From NCBI GenBank assembly GCA_031213475.1, contig JARUPZ010000011.1, positions 558,001 to 622,000 of the forward strand: a stretch of DNA of 64,000 nucleotides, read 5' to 3'. Origin of the DNA: Nereocystis luetkeana. Its lineage: Eukaryota > Sar > Phaeophyceae > Laminariales > Laminariaceae. The notes beneath the pieces are model-generated. The model was given only the letters and a program-made list of their open reading frames with translations, searched no databases and was not told the origin of the DNA. Positions 1 to 12,052 of this stretch are shown here, one piece after another; position 1 is the stretch's first letter, and every line of letters starts with the position of its first letter. The translations under genes and the position numbers were made by a program.

Positions 1-1341
1 TCATTGAGCTACGATGATCATCTCGGTCATTTCAATGTGGCGAAGGCACGACAGCTCAATACAAGGCGCGGTAAGCCTCCGAGTTCGGAAGATATATTCC
101 ACACACTTTCTGCACCTGCAGAGTTGGTAGTAGGGCTCTGACAGGAACATTGAAGCCACCAGCGTTTGGGCCATCCAATGCCTTAAACAGGATTACATCA
201 TCGTACACTTCGCTCGATGTTGGCCGGAACACCACATCCACTTCCTGTGCGTTGCCGACGGAGAGGGAATCCGTTGTCATGTTACCACAGTTATCGTGCA
301 ATTAGATCCTTTACGAGTCAATTCAAAGTTAACCTAGCCTGATGGAATGCAGCTAGCGCAACAACATTGCACGCCTTGCGTCCATAGCCTGTTTTAATAA
401 TTTGATCAAGTGTGGGTGCCATTGTACTGGTTCACCACTTCGAGCCTGGCAATGGTCCCGAATTGCAGTACTGTTTGTAATTCACGTATTCCAGCTGCGT
501 GTTTTATCCGTACTCGTATTTGCACCCTGCGGCTTACAGTAGTATACACCAGGTACCGTCTAGTATACGCGTATTGTAGCTTTAGTAATGCACTTCATAG
601 CTACGAGTACTATTAACACAGTACACGGCGTAATATATCATTTCCTACTGCTGTGTTTCTCGAATTCCTCCACGCAGCACGTTTGTAAGCGCGACGAGGT
701 CCTTTGCTACCACAAGTATGTACATAGCTGCTGTAGCACCTGCATAGTCCCTGGGCTGAGACTGATAACCTCGGGATAGGCCAACGAAAAATACTTGGTC
801 GTAGGAAGGCGGTACTTGAGCTTCTTGAGCTTCGGTGAGACATTTTTGACTCGAAGTCGCTGAGTGTATTCGCCACCCGGAACCCATTCGCCGCCCTTGA
901 AGAGGATACCATCACCAAATGGCCCCGTGCAGTCTATGCCGAAGACCTGGTGGGGCGATGAAAGCAACGTATCGCGAAATGCGTCGATGAAAGTAATATG
1001 CGCGTGCTGCTGTGGAATGCCAGGTTGTACGAGACACCACTTGCCGCACATACTCGTGGCCTATCCTCCGGCGACCAATACAATCTGTCGTGCAGTAACA
1101 CTACTACAACGCGAGCAGGGAATCGTCTTGAGCATCTCTGCTTGTGTGTCAAAGTAGCGCACGACGACACAAGCGGCACCTGGAGTCGATCTTTTCGCGA
1201 TAGGATCCCGCCTGTCCGCCCTAAGCCCCTCGCCCCGCCTTCAGTGACCGAGACACCCGAGGCCGTCGAATCGCCCACCAAATCTGGCTCCTTAGGGCCG
1301 CCGTCATGTCCGACATCATGTAATGCTCGAAGTTGTGGCAT
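1..1341 (-). CDS. CFAP65: CFAP65-like flagellar axoneme protein, N-terminal exons (partial)
   Basis: Three exons join in phase 0: 1341-1180, 946-740 and 244-116. Their donors are CAG|GTGCCG, CAG|GTGCTA and CAG|GTGCAG, and the gene continues off the left edge. The 166 residues contain a first ASH-type beta domain at about residues 72-163. The motifs GGEYTQRLRVKNVS, LPTTKYF, LSPGT, VVFRP and GGFNVPVRALLP follow the order seen in CFAP65/CCDC108 proteins, which belong to the central apparatus of motile flagella. The start is the ATG at 1341, because a TAA lies in frame four codons upstream; a TAG|G acceptor just before it would instead allow a further 5' exon. The family (ASH/HYDIN-like) is fairly secure, the choice of CFAP65 over related CFAPs less so. 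A CFAP65 would imply that the organism makes flagellated cells. Confidence 0.62.
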
Positions 1342-2080
1342 CCTAGATTATGTTCCCCACTTGGAAGGTTATAGTATGGAGTTCCGTTAGGATGCCGAAG
1401 CTCGGGTGGGGTACAGGTGCTCGCCAAAGGCTGAGGGACTCGAGGCCTCTTTGACCTCTAGACTCAGTTGTGCACCACGCCCTGCAACGCCATTCCCTCG
1501 TAGATCGTGGATGCGGCGAATTTCAAATTTCGAAAGGAACCTGAAACGGCAAAAAAGCCCAAACCCTGGAAGGCGTGAATGCGGCCGAATAAGCACTTTC
1601 CGTCCATGCTTGTTGCTGCAGCAAGACCACAGGAGTCAGTACCTGAGGCTCTATGCTGGCCAGGCGTAGGCTGTTGCCAAACCTCCGGGCTAGTCTTAAG
1701 TCTCCGTACATTTGCGAACCACGGGCGATACGCCTTGCTGTAGAATGGCATGTGTCCCCAATGCGAGCATTGCAATCAAGGGCTCTGCTAGTGTCACAGC
1801 AGCAGCAGAAGCAGCAGCAGTACCGCGCGCTGCCAACCGCATCGGTGGTGCGAGGGAGGCTGGAGCGCACGTATGCAGTTGTAGGTGCAACTACGGAAGG
1901 CAGCAGCCGTGCGCGGTTTGCGTCGACCAGAGCTGTGAAGGTGGCACACGGTTCAAGGGCGGAGACGCCAGCTATCCCCTCGTTCATCGAGATTAGGTTG
2001 GTGCTTGCGCTGCTTGGTGCTATGTTCGTTTGAATCTGAGTTGACTGTTGTACTGCTGGTGCAGGTACTCGTATATGGCA
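1342..2080. other. Intergenic or 5' region, no gene recognised
   Basis: Open frames exist on both strands, including a 278-codon minus frame, but none resembles a known family. A CAG-rich tract lies near 1798-1825. The segment could include an upstream exon of the CFAP65-like gene. Confidence 0.4.
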
Positions 2081-2170
2081 CCTTTTAGAACTGCAGTCCC
2101 GTTTTGGGGACAAATCATACACATTATTATTAGTAGTTTGTCCCCCAAACGGGACTGCGGTTCTAAAAGG
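2081..2170. repeat. Palindromic GGGACAAAC-type MITE-like element, copy 1
   Basis: Near-perfect inverted repeat of about 36-bp arms, beginning CCTTTTAGAACTGCAGTCCC and ending in the complement, around a short AT-rich loop. It is the cleanest of six copies in this window. Internal hallmarks are GGGACAAA and TTTGTCCC flanking the loop. A GTACTCGTA word lies near both sides and may be a target duplication or chance. Confidence 0.75.
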
Positions 2171-2514
2171 GTACTCGTACCAAGATACTATTGATACTAC
2201 TGTTTTCGGTAGGTACCAGGTCGTACCAGGTTCAAGTCGAGTACCAACTGCTGTTGCAAGTGGAGCACGGGCATACCCATATGCTGGTACCTGGTATAAA
2301 TAGTATACGAAGTATTCTGAGAGCAGCTGCGTGACAACAACAGCAGTTCTGCTCATCATGTGTTTGTAGACGATTTCTGTTCGTAGATGGCATCTGCAAT
2401 GGACAGACTACCGTGTGATCTCGTGTATCTGGTACTTGTCTACTTCGTCTACTATTTAATACCAGGTACCTGGTACTACTGTAGGTAGTGTATATGACAT
2501 GTACCAGGTACTCG

Positions 2515-2605
2515 TATGTGTGTTCTCTACCCGTCGACATCCAGCACACCCAGTATCCGTTCTGATTATCCTAGAGATACGAGCTTTGTGATCACAAAAC
2601 TACGA
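2515..2605 (+). repeat. Fragment of LINE-associated module B
   Basis: Diverged copy of a module seen at 46352-46600 and elsewhere. It shares the blocks TACCCGTCGACATCCAGCAC and a GTGATCACAAAACTACG-like block, in the same order. Confidence 0.6.
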
Positions 2606-2703
2606 CACAGAGATACGACTCCACATGTGGAAGTCTTTGGGAGGTAAAACAACTACTCGTACGTAGTGGGTACGAAGTACCGTACTACTGTAATACCCTC
2701 TGA

Positions 2704-2943
2704 GGGCCTTTCTCATCGGAGAGCGTTTTTCCCAGAATACCCGGAGTTTGGAAACATTGGAAAAATGCATCAAGATACGGAGGCGTTCTGTCACAATTAA
2801 TGAAATTCTTCATCAGCAAAAATGTCAGGAAAGCTAATTTTCACATGGTTGGGGAAAAATTCAGGAAAATCTGGAAGAGAAAAAAAATTGGGCGTAAAGT
2901 TTTTGAAAATTCTGGGGGGAAAAAATCCGATAAGAAAAGGCCC
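2704..2943. mobile_element. PIF/Harbinger-like MITE, copy 1 (240 bp)
   Basis: Terminal inverted repeats start GGGCCTTTCTCATCGGAGAG on the left and, as complement on the right, GGGCCTTTTCTTATCGGA. The element is flanked by a 3-bp direct repeat TGA. Length and termini match the element at 37507-37747. Three-bp target duplications and GG-starting termini are typical of PIF/Harbinger MITEs. No transposase is encoded, so movement would need help from an autonomous element elsewhere. Confidence 0.7.
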
Positions 2944-2984
2944 TGAGAAAGCCTCCTGTGGCGCATACATATTTCTGGTTGAAA

Positions 2985-3078
2985 AAAACACCCCGGGGCG
3001 TTCGCAGAGGTAAGGTGGTGATTTTTCAACACCAAAATAACAAACCACGGGGCGAAACATCCCCGGGGTGTTGGTATC
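2985..3078. repeat. Inverted repeat with ACACCCCGGGG termini
   Basis: AACACCCCGGGGCG at the left and CCCCGGGGTGTT at the right enclose a shorter nested hairpin (GGTGGTGATTT / AACACC). It looks like a small non-autonomous element, but no second copy was seen here. Confidence 0.45.
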
Positions 3079-3348
3079 TTTTTTCTGTTTGGGACATCCA
3101 CCGGACACACCCAAACACTTATTTTACCGCGGACCTCTCGCGCTGGAACCTACGATGTCGGGCCTAAGGGCCGTTCCCATCGAACCGAAAAAAAATACAA
3201 TTCGTGATATTTTCGCATGAGAAAAGATCACGATCCATGAGATTTCAGTTCTTACAAAAAAAATCGAAAAACGTCATGTTTCGTGATATTTTCAGATTGT
3301 AAAAATTCCAATGTTTCAAACCCAACGATGTTTGCGGGTGAGGCCAAC

Positions 3349-3545
3349 TCTCGCGAGAGTGGGGCACGGCCAGGCCGGGCCGGACCGACCGCGTCTGGCC
3401 CGGCTCGTGATATATTCGAATCACGGGCCGAAGCGTGACCCAGCCCGCGAGATTCCAATCTCACTGACCGTCGGCCAAGCCCGGTCCGCGAGATTCTATC
3501 TCGCAGGCCGTCTGCCCGGCCTGGCCTGTGACATTCTCAGGTCAT
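3349..3545. repeat. Array of five short hairpins in a GC-rich patch
   Basis: Short perfect or near-perfect palindromes recur about every 40 bp: CTCTCGCGAGAG near 3349, CGTGATATATTCGAATCACG at 3406, GCGAGATTCCAATCTC near 3447, CGCGAGATTCTATCTCGC near 3487 and TGTGACATTCTCAGGTCA near 3526. GGCC-rich spacers separate them. Confidence 0.6.
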
Positions 3546-4793
3546 TTTCGCTTTCGTCTTCGAGCTGTGGCTCCTCCTCCTCGAATCTGGAGGCCACAAC
3601 GTGCTCGTTACCCCGCGCCCAGCGGTGCCTTTGGGTAGCGGCCCGCTGTCCACAAGCGGCGTATGAAGCAGGGTCTGCCACGCCCCTATACCGGGATACC
3701 GTTGGTGCGCGTGGGGTGCGTAGTGCCTTGACCAGGCGTATTTTGAGACTCGACAAGTATCACGAATCGTGGTTTTGTATTTGGCGTCTCACGACAAAAA
3801 AAACACTATTCAAGACAAAAAATCCCACGAATCGTGTTTTTTTTGTTCGTTAGGAATGGGCCTGAACAACATCTAAAAGAATGCGTTCAAGAAGCAGAAG
3901 ACGGGCGGTTGAAGAACCTTGTGCCGTTCGCCCCCGTCGGATGAAACCCCCTCCGACGATAGCAACGACAACAACAGCAATAACAACAATGTTTCCGGAG
4001 TGAGCGCCTTGGAATTTTCTGTGATGTCCCCACGGGGCGGCAAAAAAAAGGCTAAACAAAAAAGCACGGTATTAGTCAGCGCTAGTGTGACACTGATGGC
4101 TTATAAGTGGGTTTGGTACATATCTACTGTACAGTAACGCAAGTTGTCTCTTTCCTTAAACGAGTTCGCACTCATCTTTCCACGCGAACAGCGCACATGT
4201 TTGCTTTCGGCCAGCAAGACCTACCGCAAAGGCAGCCGACCCGTGCAACTTTCTTTTTTCTTCTGTTTTTCCCTTCTCTGTGGGGGGACAACCAGCCCGC
4301 ACGCCCACACGGCGCTCCCCGGTGAGCTGTATATTGGAACGTATGACATCTGGGGACAAGCAACTTATAATTAGAGAGGTCTGTCCCGAAGACGGGACTG
4401 CAGTCCCGAAAGAGTTTCAGCGTTTCCTTACTCTGGGGCCCTTTTGTATACTTACAGCATAGCGACCAAAAAAGCGACGACGTACATTCTGGCATACCAG
4501 GTGCTTGGAAGTATACGGTCTAGCCAACCTTCTATTCAGTAGGACGAGCGTGGTGCACCTCTTCCTATTCTACTTCAGACGCGCCCCCTATCCCCTACCC
4601 TATCCCAGCATCCCTCCTTATCTTTCTTCGTGCGGCCGATGGTTAATACTGTAATCGTCGCTTTTTTTCGACCTGTTTCCCCTCTCAAGTCGCATTCACT
4701 GCAACATGAACTTGCCCCTGATGGTATTAATAGTATAATATATCGTACAACTACCTACAGCAGTAACACTACAGTAGTATCACCGTTGCGCTT
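3546..4793. other. Region upstream of the IF-2 gene, no gene recognised
   Basis: A plus-strand frame (3311-3853) is open but low in complexity and overlaps the hairpin array. The words CGAATCGTG and CACGA recur at 3765-3850. A transit-peptide exon of the IF-2 gene could lie here, but none could be identified. Confidence 0.35.
4351..4415. repeat. GGGACAAAC element, degraded copy 2
   Basis: Contains CTGGGGACAAGCAACTTA followed by CTGTCCCGAAGACGGGACTG and GCAGTCCCG, matching the loop-proximal and arm blocks of the element at 2081-2170 with losses. Confidence 0.5.
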
Positions 4794-7700
4794 ATGAAAC
4801 ACCGCCAACACCATCGTCAACGCAACAGGGAGTTGGCATCCCTGCTACGGGTCAAGCCCAAGGCGTTGTTCAAGTCCCTGGGGGGATATCAAGAGAAGAA
4901 GATGCACAGGGTCGTGTTCAGCGGGGTTCCGTACGCGTTTCCCAAGCTCGGCAACGTCATTGTGCCTTTTCAGGTCAGGGGGTGGTGCACTTTACACTGA
5001 GCTTGCTTCGAAAAATGCACTTTTCAAGATACCTTTAGCCGGCAGCAGCTGCGGCACCTTCACTTTTGTGCTATTTCTACTGCAGTACTCGCAGCATTGG
5101 CTGTGGATTCAATCAGCTTTGGCTGGCTTGCGACATTGACCGTGGCAGGGTGCGTGAAGTGGAGCTTTATGTTCTCCGCCGGACTTTCCTACTCAGACTG
5201 ATGCAGCTTTATCCAAGTACACCTACGATACCAAGCACGTAAATAGCGGGAAGTGTAGTTTTGCTTCGGGAAATCCAGTTGATGAGCGATCGAGTTTCCT
5301 GCTTGAGATAGATACGTATGTACCTGGTACCAGGTTCTACAATACGCACGGTTTTGCTGACAATCAAGAGAGATCAAAGGTGCCCTACCCGACCCGAGGC
5401 CTTTTCATGGTACCGACATGGTACCGACGGCACCGACACCTGTGCACCCCTTCAATTCAACCCGTCTCCGTTTGGTGCTCGTGTCGCGCCGTGTACTTTC
5501 CCACGTTCATGCATCGCGCTTGCACAAACAGGACGCACTCTCAGTGGCGGACATACTGGAAAAGACAGTCCGTTTTCTAGACGTCGAGAAAAAGCCGGAG
5601 CGGACATCTCTTGCTGTCCGGTCGGATGTGCATGCTTGGGAAGAGGGAGCAAGCGACAGCGGGGGTCGTAGACCTGTGGTGGTACTGTTGGGGCACTTCA
5701 ACCACGGAAAGACAACCATCCTGGACGCCCTTTTGGGAGCTGGCAGCGGCATTGCCGAGTGAGATCCGAATTCGAGTTACTCTGTCCATTGTCGATATGT
5801 TTCATGCGGGCTGCGAGGGACCGGGTACTGTACGACGCAAATGAATCGCGCTGCGCTATCGCAAGTCACCGTTGATCGCAGAGAGCGGGGAGAATGGAGC
5901 AGAGCTGCTGATCACAACAGTTGCCGCGTTGCCAGACCATTGTTCCGCGAGCTGTCGCGCATAGGCTCCCACCATCACCCTGCAAGCCAAGTTCAGCCAG
6001 AATACCCCCCCCCCCCAACCCTCCCCAATTCCAGGCGAGAGGCGGGAGGAATAACGCAGGAAATAAGGGCGCGCACAGTTTCGTTGCAATCGTCTCCCGG
6101 GAACACCGAGAAATTGGGGGACTCGCTTGAGGCTTCGGCCTCGTCGAGTCAGGCCACCGTAGCTACGTTTCTAGACACGCCGGGGCAGGAAATCTTCTAC
6201 CGGATGAGAACCAACGGGGCCAGGGTGGCGGACGCGGTTGTTTTGGTCGTTTCAGGTGAGGTTTGGGTGTCGGGGCTTGGTGCCTGGCGGCTGGATGTCG
6301 CTGCCGGTGTGGCTTCACATTAACAAACACGGCGTAGGATTGCGACGTTGGTTGTGGGATCGACTTTTGTGCGATAGGAAAGATTTGTTCGCGGTTTGGA
6401 CAATGCAGTAGCAGTAGTAAGTCGACCGATAATAATCATCAACGGTACATCGGATTAGATGCGATTCGCAAACAAAGTCGAAATCGGTTCTATAGGGCAC
6501 TTGTATTTTTTTTTGTTAAGAAGGAAGGATCGTTGGGGGATTGGGTTGGATTGTAGCTGCCGCTGTCGTTTCGGTCTTTGACTTGCAGCCATTTGTACAA
6601 TGATGAGCTGATTTTAGGGTGCAGCCGGAGCTATGATGCTCCTAACCCTTGCTTGCGAGAATGACTGCTGGAACCAGGAGAAACGAAGTGACGATCACGT
6701 ATATAGCTGTTCTTCCATGTTTTCCCAGCGTACTGTTGACTGCTAGCCGAACTGCGGTATTTTGATGTGTGCATCGTTCGTGTATGAGCGTTTCCGCAGG
6801 TGGTACTGCAGACGTTTGACTTGCTGGGCCATTGTCTATCGGTGACCAGACGTGAAGAAATCGGGTTGTCCAGTCACAGCTGGAGCCCCTGTAGTTCGTC
6901 TGGCCCGTCCAAATCGAATTTCTGTAGCCGTATGGCCGAGTGCATGGCATTTTCCCGTTTGACTGTTGTATTACGTCAATCGCCTCGATTGTAATCGCAG
7001 CGGTGGATGGGATATGCCTCCAGACGTCGGAGAGTATCGGCTGTGCGGAGGAGCTGGGACTTCCTGCAGTCGTTGTCCTGAACAAGATAGACCTCTTACC
7101 AGACGAGAAAGCGGCTCAGGTGACTTCACTATTAATAGTGACGTTTCGAGCATGTGTTGTGTTGTCACGTACCCCCGCGTAGCGAGTACGTTGCCCTTAC
7201 CCATGTATGTGCATGAAGTGCGCCGTGCGTTTATGTCATGCGTCCGAACCCCAGACCCCAAGTTAATCCAATCCCCTTTTTATTCGAGCGATTTATCACT
7301 TTTCCGGGTGGCTATTGTTACCATCAACGCATGGGTGTTGAACTGGACCCCGTATGGTCCGTTTCAAAACCGCTCCTACTCAGCGCAATGACGCGCGGTA
7401 GTTCGAGCAGATTATCTCGTGCTTTGGAGTTGGTGTTGATCGAGCATCCCCGCCAGGGAATTAACAGAATGACGAACGGCAGTTCAATCACATTTTCTCG
7501 TGCTTTGCTGTTGACCGAACCTCTGATTGGCGGTGGCCCTGCCACTTCTCGGAGGGCTATCTCCAGACTACAGTAGGCCAGACTAGATACCTACCTTCAA
7601 GAACCCAACATCGCCCCCCCTCTTGGACTGCCGTGTCGATTCCCAGAGAGTGAAGGAGCTGTCGCAAGAGGTCAGGGAGTTCGTCGCTATCGAAAACGCC

Positions 7701-10647
7701 AAGGTTTTGCCCCTCTCCGCACGCACCGGCTACGGCCTTGACGACCTGCGAACGTCCCTAGTGGCGGCTCTTGACCGAAGACCTCCCCCTCATCAAAGCC
7801 GACTGAGCATGGACACCCTGGAGCGGTCAAGGCCCCACGCTGTGGAACCCGAGAGCCCCTCCCCTCTGGAAGTGGCCCAGAGCGAGGCTGGGGCACCAAC
7901 GGCACTACCCGGGCGTGAAACCGAGTTTTCCGAGACAGCTGAAGGTGTTGGCACTGACGAGATTGCCATCTTTGAGGCCCCCGAGGGTGCAGCTACAGCG
8001 ACGGTGCTCGACTACACCAGCAGCGCCAAGACCGGAAAGTTGTTGGTGAGGGCAGCCATCTCTCCGTCGCCGTCGCCGTTGTCGTCGTCGTGTTTCATGC
8101 TGTTTGTGCTGTTGTTGATGTTTAGGATTTTAGCCGCTCTGTGACCTACTTAAGACACAGCAGGCGCAAGTTCCGCGGATTATGGTATGGATTATCATTG
8201 GTGGTGTCGAGGCACTGCAGCGCGCATTTATTCTAACGGGTTTCCATGGCAAGTCAAGTTGTATCGAAGGCTTGCGAGGAAGGGAGTATGGACTGCTCTG
8301 TTGCTGCGGGAGGGATTGGCTCCTTTCGAACGAAACGTCGGCACCATCGTTGCTCTTGCTATTCCCGGTGGTAGTGGAGGTTTGGGTTGAACATTAGATT
8401 ATACGGCAAGCGTGATCATGGTCTTGTTCCATTGAAGTAGGTGCTACAGGGCCCAGGGCAAAACACACCTTGGGCAGCAGAAGCGCGCATGGTCCAACGC
8501 GCTGCACTTGACCTTGAAACCGACAGCGGCCCGCCCACCCTTGCCCGACTGCAGTCAGCAGTAATCGCGCGACCTCGGTCCTTATCTTTTCTGCGTCTGC
8601 TTTACTTCATTCGTGCCTGTTCGCCCCCACAGCTTGTGCTGGTTGACAGGGGTGTTCTGCGGCCTGGCGACTTTTTCGTTTCGGGGTCGCTGTGGGGCTC
8701 TGTACGCTCCATATTTGACGAGGAAGGCGTCCGATCGCTCGAATGCGCAGGTGGATATTATTAATGCTCCTCAGTACCGGTATAATTTTACTATCAATAC
8801 CTCTTGGGACTATCATACGTCAGAGGGGGAAAATCGACGATAAAATGGGGCGATTAGAGCAGCTATGGTAGCGGCCACTACGTATATTGGGGGATGATAG
8901 GAATTTGTATCCGAGTTACAATGGTTGAATACAAGGCGTCGTACGGCACGGGCGTAGCTTGGTTCTACCCGTAGGGTGTGGGCGCCCACGTCGCCCGTAA
9001 AGGATTGGCATAACCAACGCCACCGCAGGTACCAACCATTGTTTCGATTGCCTTCTGGGGGGCCCAAAAGGAGTCTACAGTAATTGGGGGCAGGAGTGGG
9101 GCGTGGGCGCGACCGGGATGCATGGGATGGGGCTATTGCTTTCATTGCACCGCAGGTCTTTGGGCGCTGGAACACGCGTACCTCCCGATGCTATGAGACT
9201 GCTTGGATTTGTATTACTTTGCACGAACCTCGTTGACTATCGCGTGTCGGAAATAATCCTGCTTGCCGCGCGTTTTGTCACAGGCCCTGGGGTAGCGGCG
9301 AAGGTGGTCGTGGTGGCTCGAACGAGTGTGTCCGATGCGCCTTTGGGGGAGCCGTTTCGCGTGTTGACCAGAGAATCAGCCGAAAAGGTCAGTGTGGCTT
9401 TGGGCGGCATGTTTTGTCCGCGCTTGCTTGGCGCGCTGTCTCCTCGGCCGGCGTATCGAGTTGAACCAGGTTTTCGGCCGTCATCTCGGCTTGGACCATG
9501 GTCGACCTTCGATTGAGATGATGCCGCGAGAGGTAGCGTCGGTAATGGTGATCGCAGCCGGTCGCCGGACGTTTGGGCGTATGGACGACAAGCGTCGCGG
9601 CTGTTGCAGTTGGCTAACATGGATGATATTTGAATGTGGCATACCTGAATCGTGGAACTGCTTCAAGCCGAGTGCTAAGTCGTAGAGCGCGGATGCCGTA
9701 TGGTCGGCAACATATCGTATTGAAGCGCGGCCGACGCTGTTGCATCGTTCTGGTTGACACTTGAGGATGGCGCGCAAGCTTCCTTGAGTACTGGCGCTGG
9801 TGATCTGAGCACCGCTCCTCTCCCCTGCCTGCAGGTGGCTCTGGTCCGAACCCTTACGCGCACAATCGATGGATTCGTCGACCACCGAAGGTTGGAACGA
9901 GATTTCCCGCAGCTGCTGGAAGATAGTTCGTTGGGTGAGGCTGACCCAGCCGACGAACCCGAGCCCGGGGAACCATCCGATTGTCGAGATATGGACAAGA
10001 CGGGGGCTCCTTCTTCAGCAAGAAACGAGCACGAGCAGCGCAAAGAACTTGTATTCGACGACGATAACTTGTCCCCGGAGGACATGCCGGTGACGATTGT
10101 AGTCAAGGCCGATTCCGCCAACACGCTCGCCAGTATACTCGATGCGCTTGGAGACTGGGGCGACGTCGACCACGCCGACAGCAGTTTTTTTACGCGAGAT
10201 TTGCAGGAATCCTCTGAAGGAGATTCCGAGGCGAGCGAAAAGTGGGACAAGGACGGTCGTGGAGAGCCGTTGCAGATGCAGCGCCACGACTGGGGAGAGG
10301 GGGATCTGCAGCACAAGCAGCGGCGGCGGCTAGTCGTCTCCGTCGCTCGATCGGGGGTGGGTGCTGTCACATCGTCCGACGTGTACCTGGCGAGGGACTG
10401 CGAGAGCCCCGTGTTCGCCCACAACGTTAGGGCTGACGCCACTGCCACCAGAGAACTACGGCGAGTGGGTGGTGGAGTGGTGTCCGCCATGTCGGAGGGA
10501 ACGGTAGCTGACGGGGCAGACGTGGGGATAGGCGGGCAGGAGGGGTTTATTGGGAGGGCAGGCGAGGGAAGGGAGTGTGTGGTAGTATCGGAGACGGTAG
10601 GGGAGTTGCTCGGGGAGATAGAGCGATTCGTGTTGCGAGTCAGATAG
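4794..10647 (+). CDS. infB: Organellar translation initiation factor IF-2 (eight exons), lacking domain IV
   Basis: GTPase that in bacteria and organelles brings formyl-Met-tRNA to the small ribosomal subunit. Exons fitting by phase: 4794-4973, 5532-5758, 6035-6255, 7001-7119, 7647-8045, 8633-8750, 9284-9387 and 9835-10647, about 726 residues. The first exon may start later, at the AACAG|GG acceptor near 4830, with an unseen transit-peptide exon before it. Motifs: IF2_N-like start ([20 protein letters not shown]), G1 GHFNHGKTT at about 114, G2 EAGGITQ, G3 FLDTPGQ at about 181-187, G4 NKID at 237 and G5 SARTG at 273. Domain II follows ([11 protein letters not shown]), then domain III ([19 protein letters not shown]). 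Oddities: the usual DTPGH is DTPGQ and GHVDHGKT is GHFNHGKT. The frame stops at TAG after the helix ending domain III, so the tRNA-binding domain IV is absent; a TCT|GTGAGT donor follows 6 nt later. Family is certain; mitochondrial versus plastid target is not. Confidence 0.88.
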
Positions 10648-11469
10648 CACTCTGTGAGTATTGGGCTGCTCTGGTTGAGATAGCGTACTGTACTTCTGTT
10701 TGGGTACATCCGCCACGGTGTTGCTTTGTTTTAGCTTGTTGCTAGCGAGTGACGAAAATTGCTCTCCACCATGGTGGGCTTTTAACGCAGTATTTAGGTG
10801 ATGTGCTCCTGTGCCTCTGCTGTGAATATTTTCTATGCGCATGAAACTCGATCGAAACTACGTACTTCATATGTACCTGGTGTGTCGTCTGGGTTCAAGC
10901 ACGCCTGCAACGGTCTCTATGCAAACGCTATGCGCAGTCTAGTATACTTCGGTGGAAGCAGCTCACGGTGGGGGTCGCCGCGATGCTCACTCGAGATAAG
11001 ACCGCGCATGTGGCCATCAATGTCCCTTTCATTAGTATCTACCTGGTACTGGAATGTATGTTTCTGTACCAGGAGTCAGGTGATTTGTGAGTTTAACGGC
11101 TGGTAGGCTGGCCGAAGGCTAACTGATCAAGGTTTTCGCTGCCGCACGTCGTCGTGATGCGCACGATGAAAGAATGACTCGCTCACCCACCCACCTGTGC
11201 GCACGATCTTCAGAACGTTCTTCGTATAATAATTTTGCTACAGCAGATATTATGATTATTGCACGGCCAAGGAACGGGGTTGGCGTGCTTATTCCACAAG
11301 TGTGTGTACATGTAACCATTTGTTGTAGTTGGTCGGGTTTGTTTGAGGAGTTGGAACACCGCACATCTTTGGTCTCTGCTCAGCACCTCCTCGCGCTGAA
11401 AATCTGCGAAAATTTGCGTATTCTTTAGTTATTTTTTTTTCTTCTGATTCTTGTTTTTCCTCTTTCATA
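10648..11469. other. Region downstream of IF-2, no gene seen
   Basis: No frame here resembles IF-2 domain IV or another family. A strong donor-like CTCTGTGAGT occurs at 10651-10660, just after the IF-2 stop. Confidence 0.4.
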
Positions 11470-11862
11470 CCTGGTAGAATGAACATGTCGTGCCTGTCAT
11501 ATCCAGTAGGATGGCATGTGGCATTTCAGTGTCTACTGTGCTTACTCCATACGTAACAATAGACAAACACACAAAAACGAAGACGACGAAGCTAAGCAAA
11601 AAGAAAAGCAGGTAGCAAAAATCTAGAAGGAAGATACAGAGACACAAATAGGGGCAAACGGGAAAAAAGGAAGGAGGGAGAAAAATAAAAGGATGGAAAG
11701 GGACATAAAGGGGTGGGGGGGGAAGGTGATACGAAAGGGGGGCATTGGCGCATACAGACACGCAAAGTTGCCCGAGTGGCACCATGCCAGTTACTTGGGT
11801 CCCATAAAAGGGAGCGCATCATGACGATGATGGCCATACCCAGGCGTCAGTCTGTTGGGCAG
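11470..11862 (-). repeat. Dispersed repeat G, copy 1, with a module-B remnant
   Basis: The reverse complement matches 45286-45625: shared blocks include CTGCCCAACAGACTGA, GGGACCCAAGTAACT, TGGTGCCAC and CAACTTTGCGTGTCTGTATG, followed by a long T-rich tract. At 11470-11560 it abuts a diverged module-B end (CGTGCCTGTCATATCCAGTA). Confidence 0.7.
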
Positions 11863-12052
11863 CCCGTCCCCTCTCCCGGTATCAGGTATGGGCTAAAACG
11901 GGATGGGTTCCACCTGAGTGCGGCAGCCGCTCCCGCTCCGCACTTATTCCACTGGAGTGCGGCAGCCGCACTCAAGTGGGATGGACTTGTGTCTTGAGAT
12001 TTTGACCGCACCTATTAATAGTACGTGGGGCCCCGCACACAATGGAACCGCA
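11863..12052. other. Short hairpin-rich spacer
   Basis: GAGTGCGGCAGCCGC occurs as an inverted pair around a CTCCGCACTTATTCCACTGG loop at about 11918-11985. No coding signal. Confidence 0.4.

Noticed and set aside
3311-3853. A 180-codon ORF as the IF-2 N-terminal exon
   Set aside because: It overlaps the hairpin array, has skewed composition and no match to a transit peptide or IF-2; no phase-compatible donor was identified.
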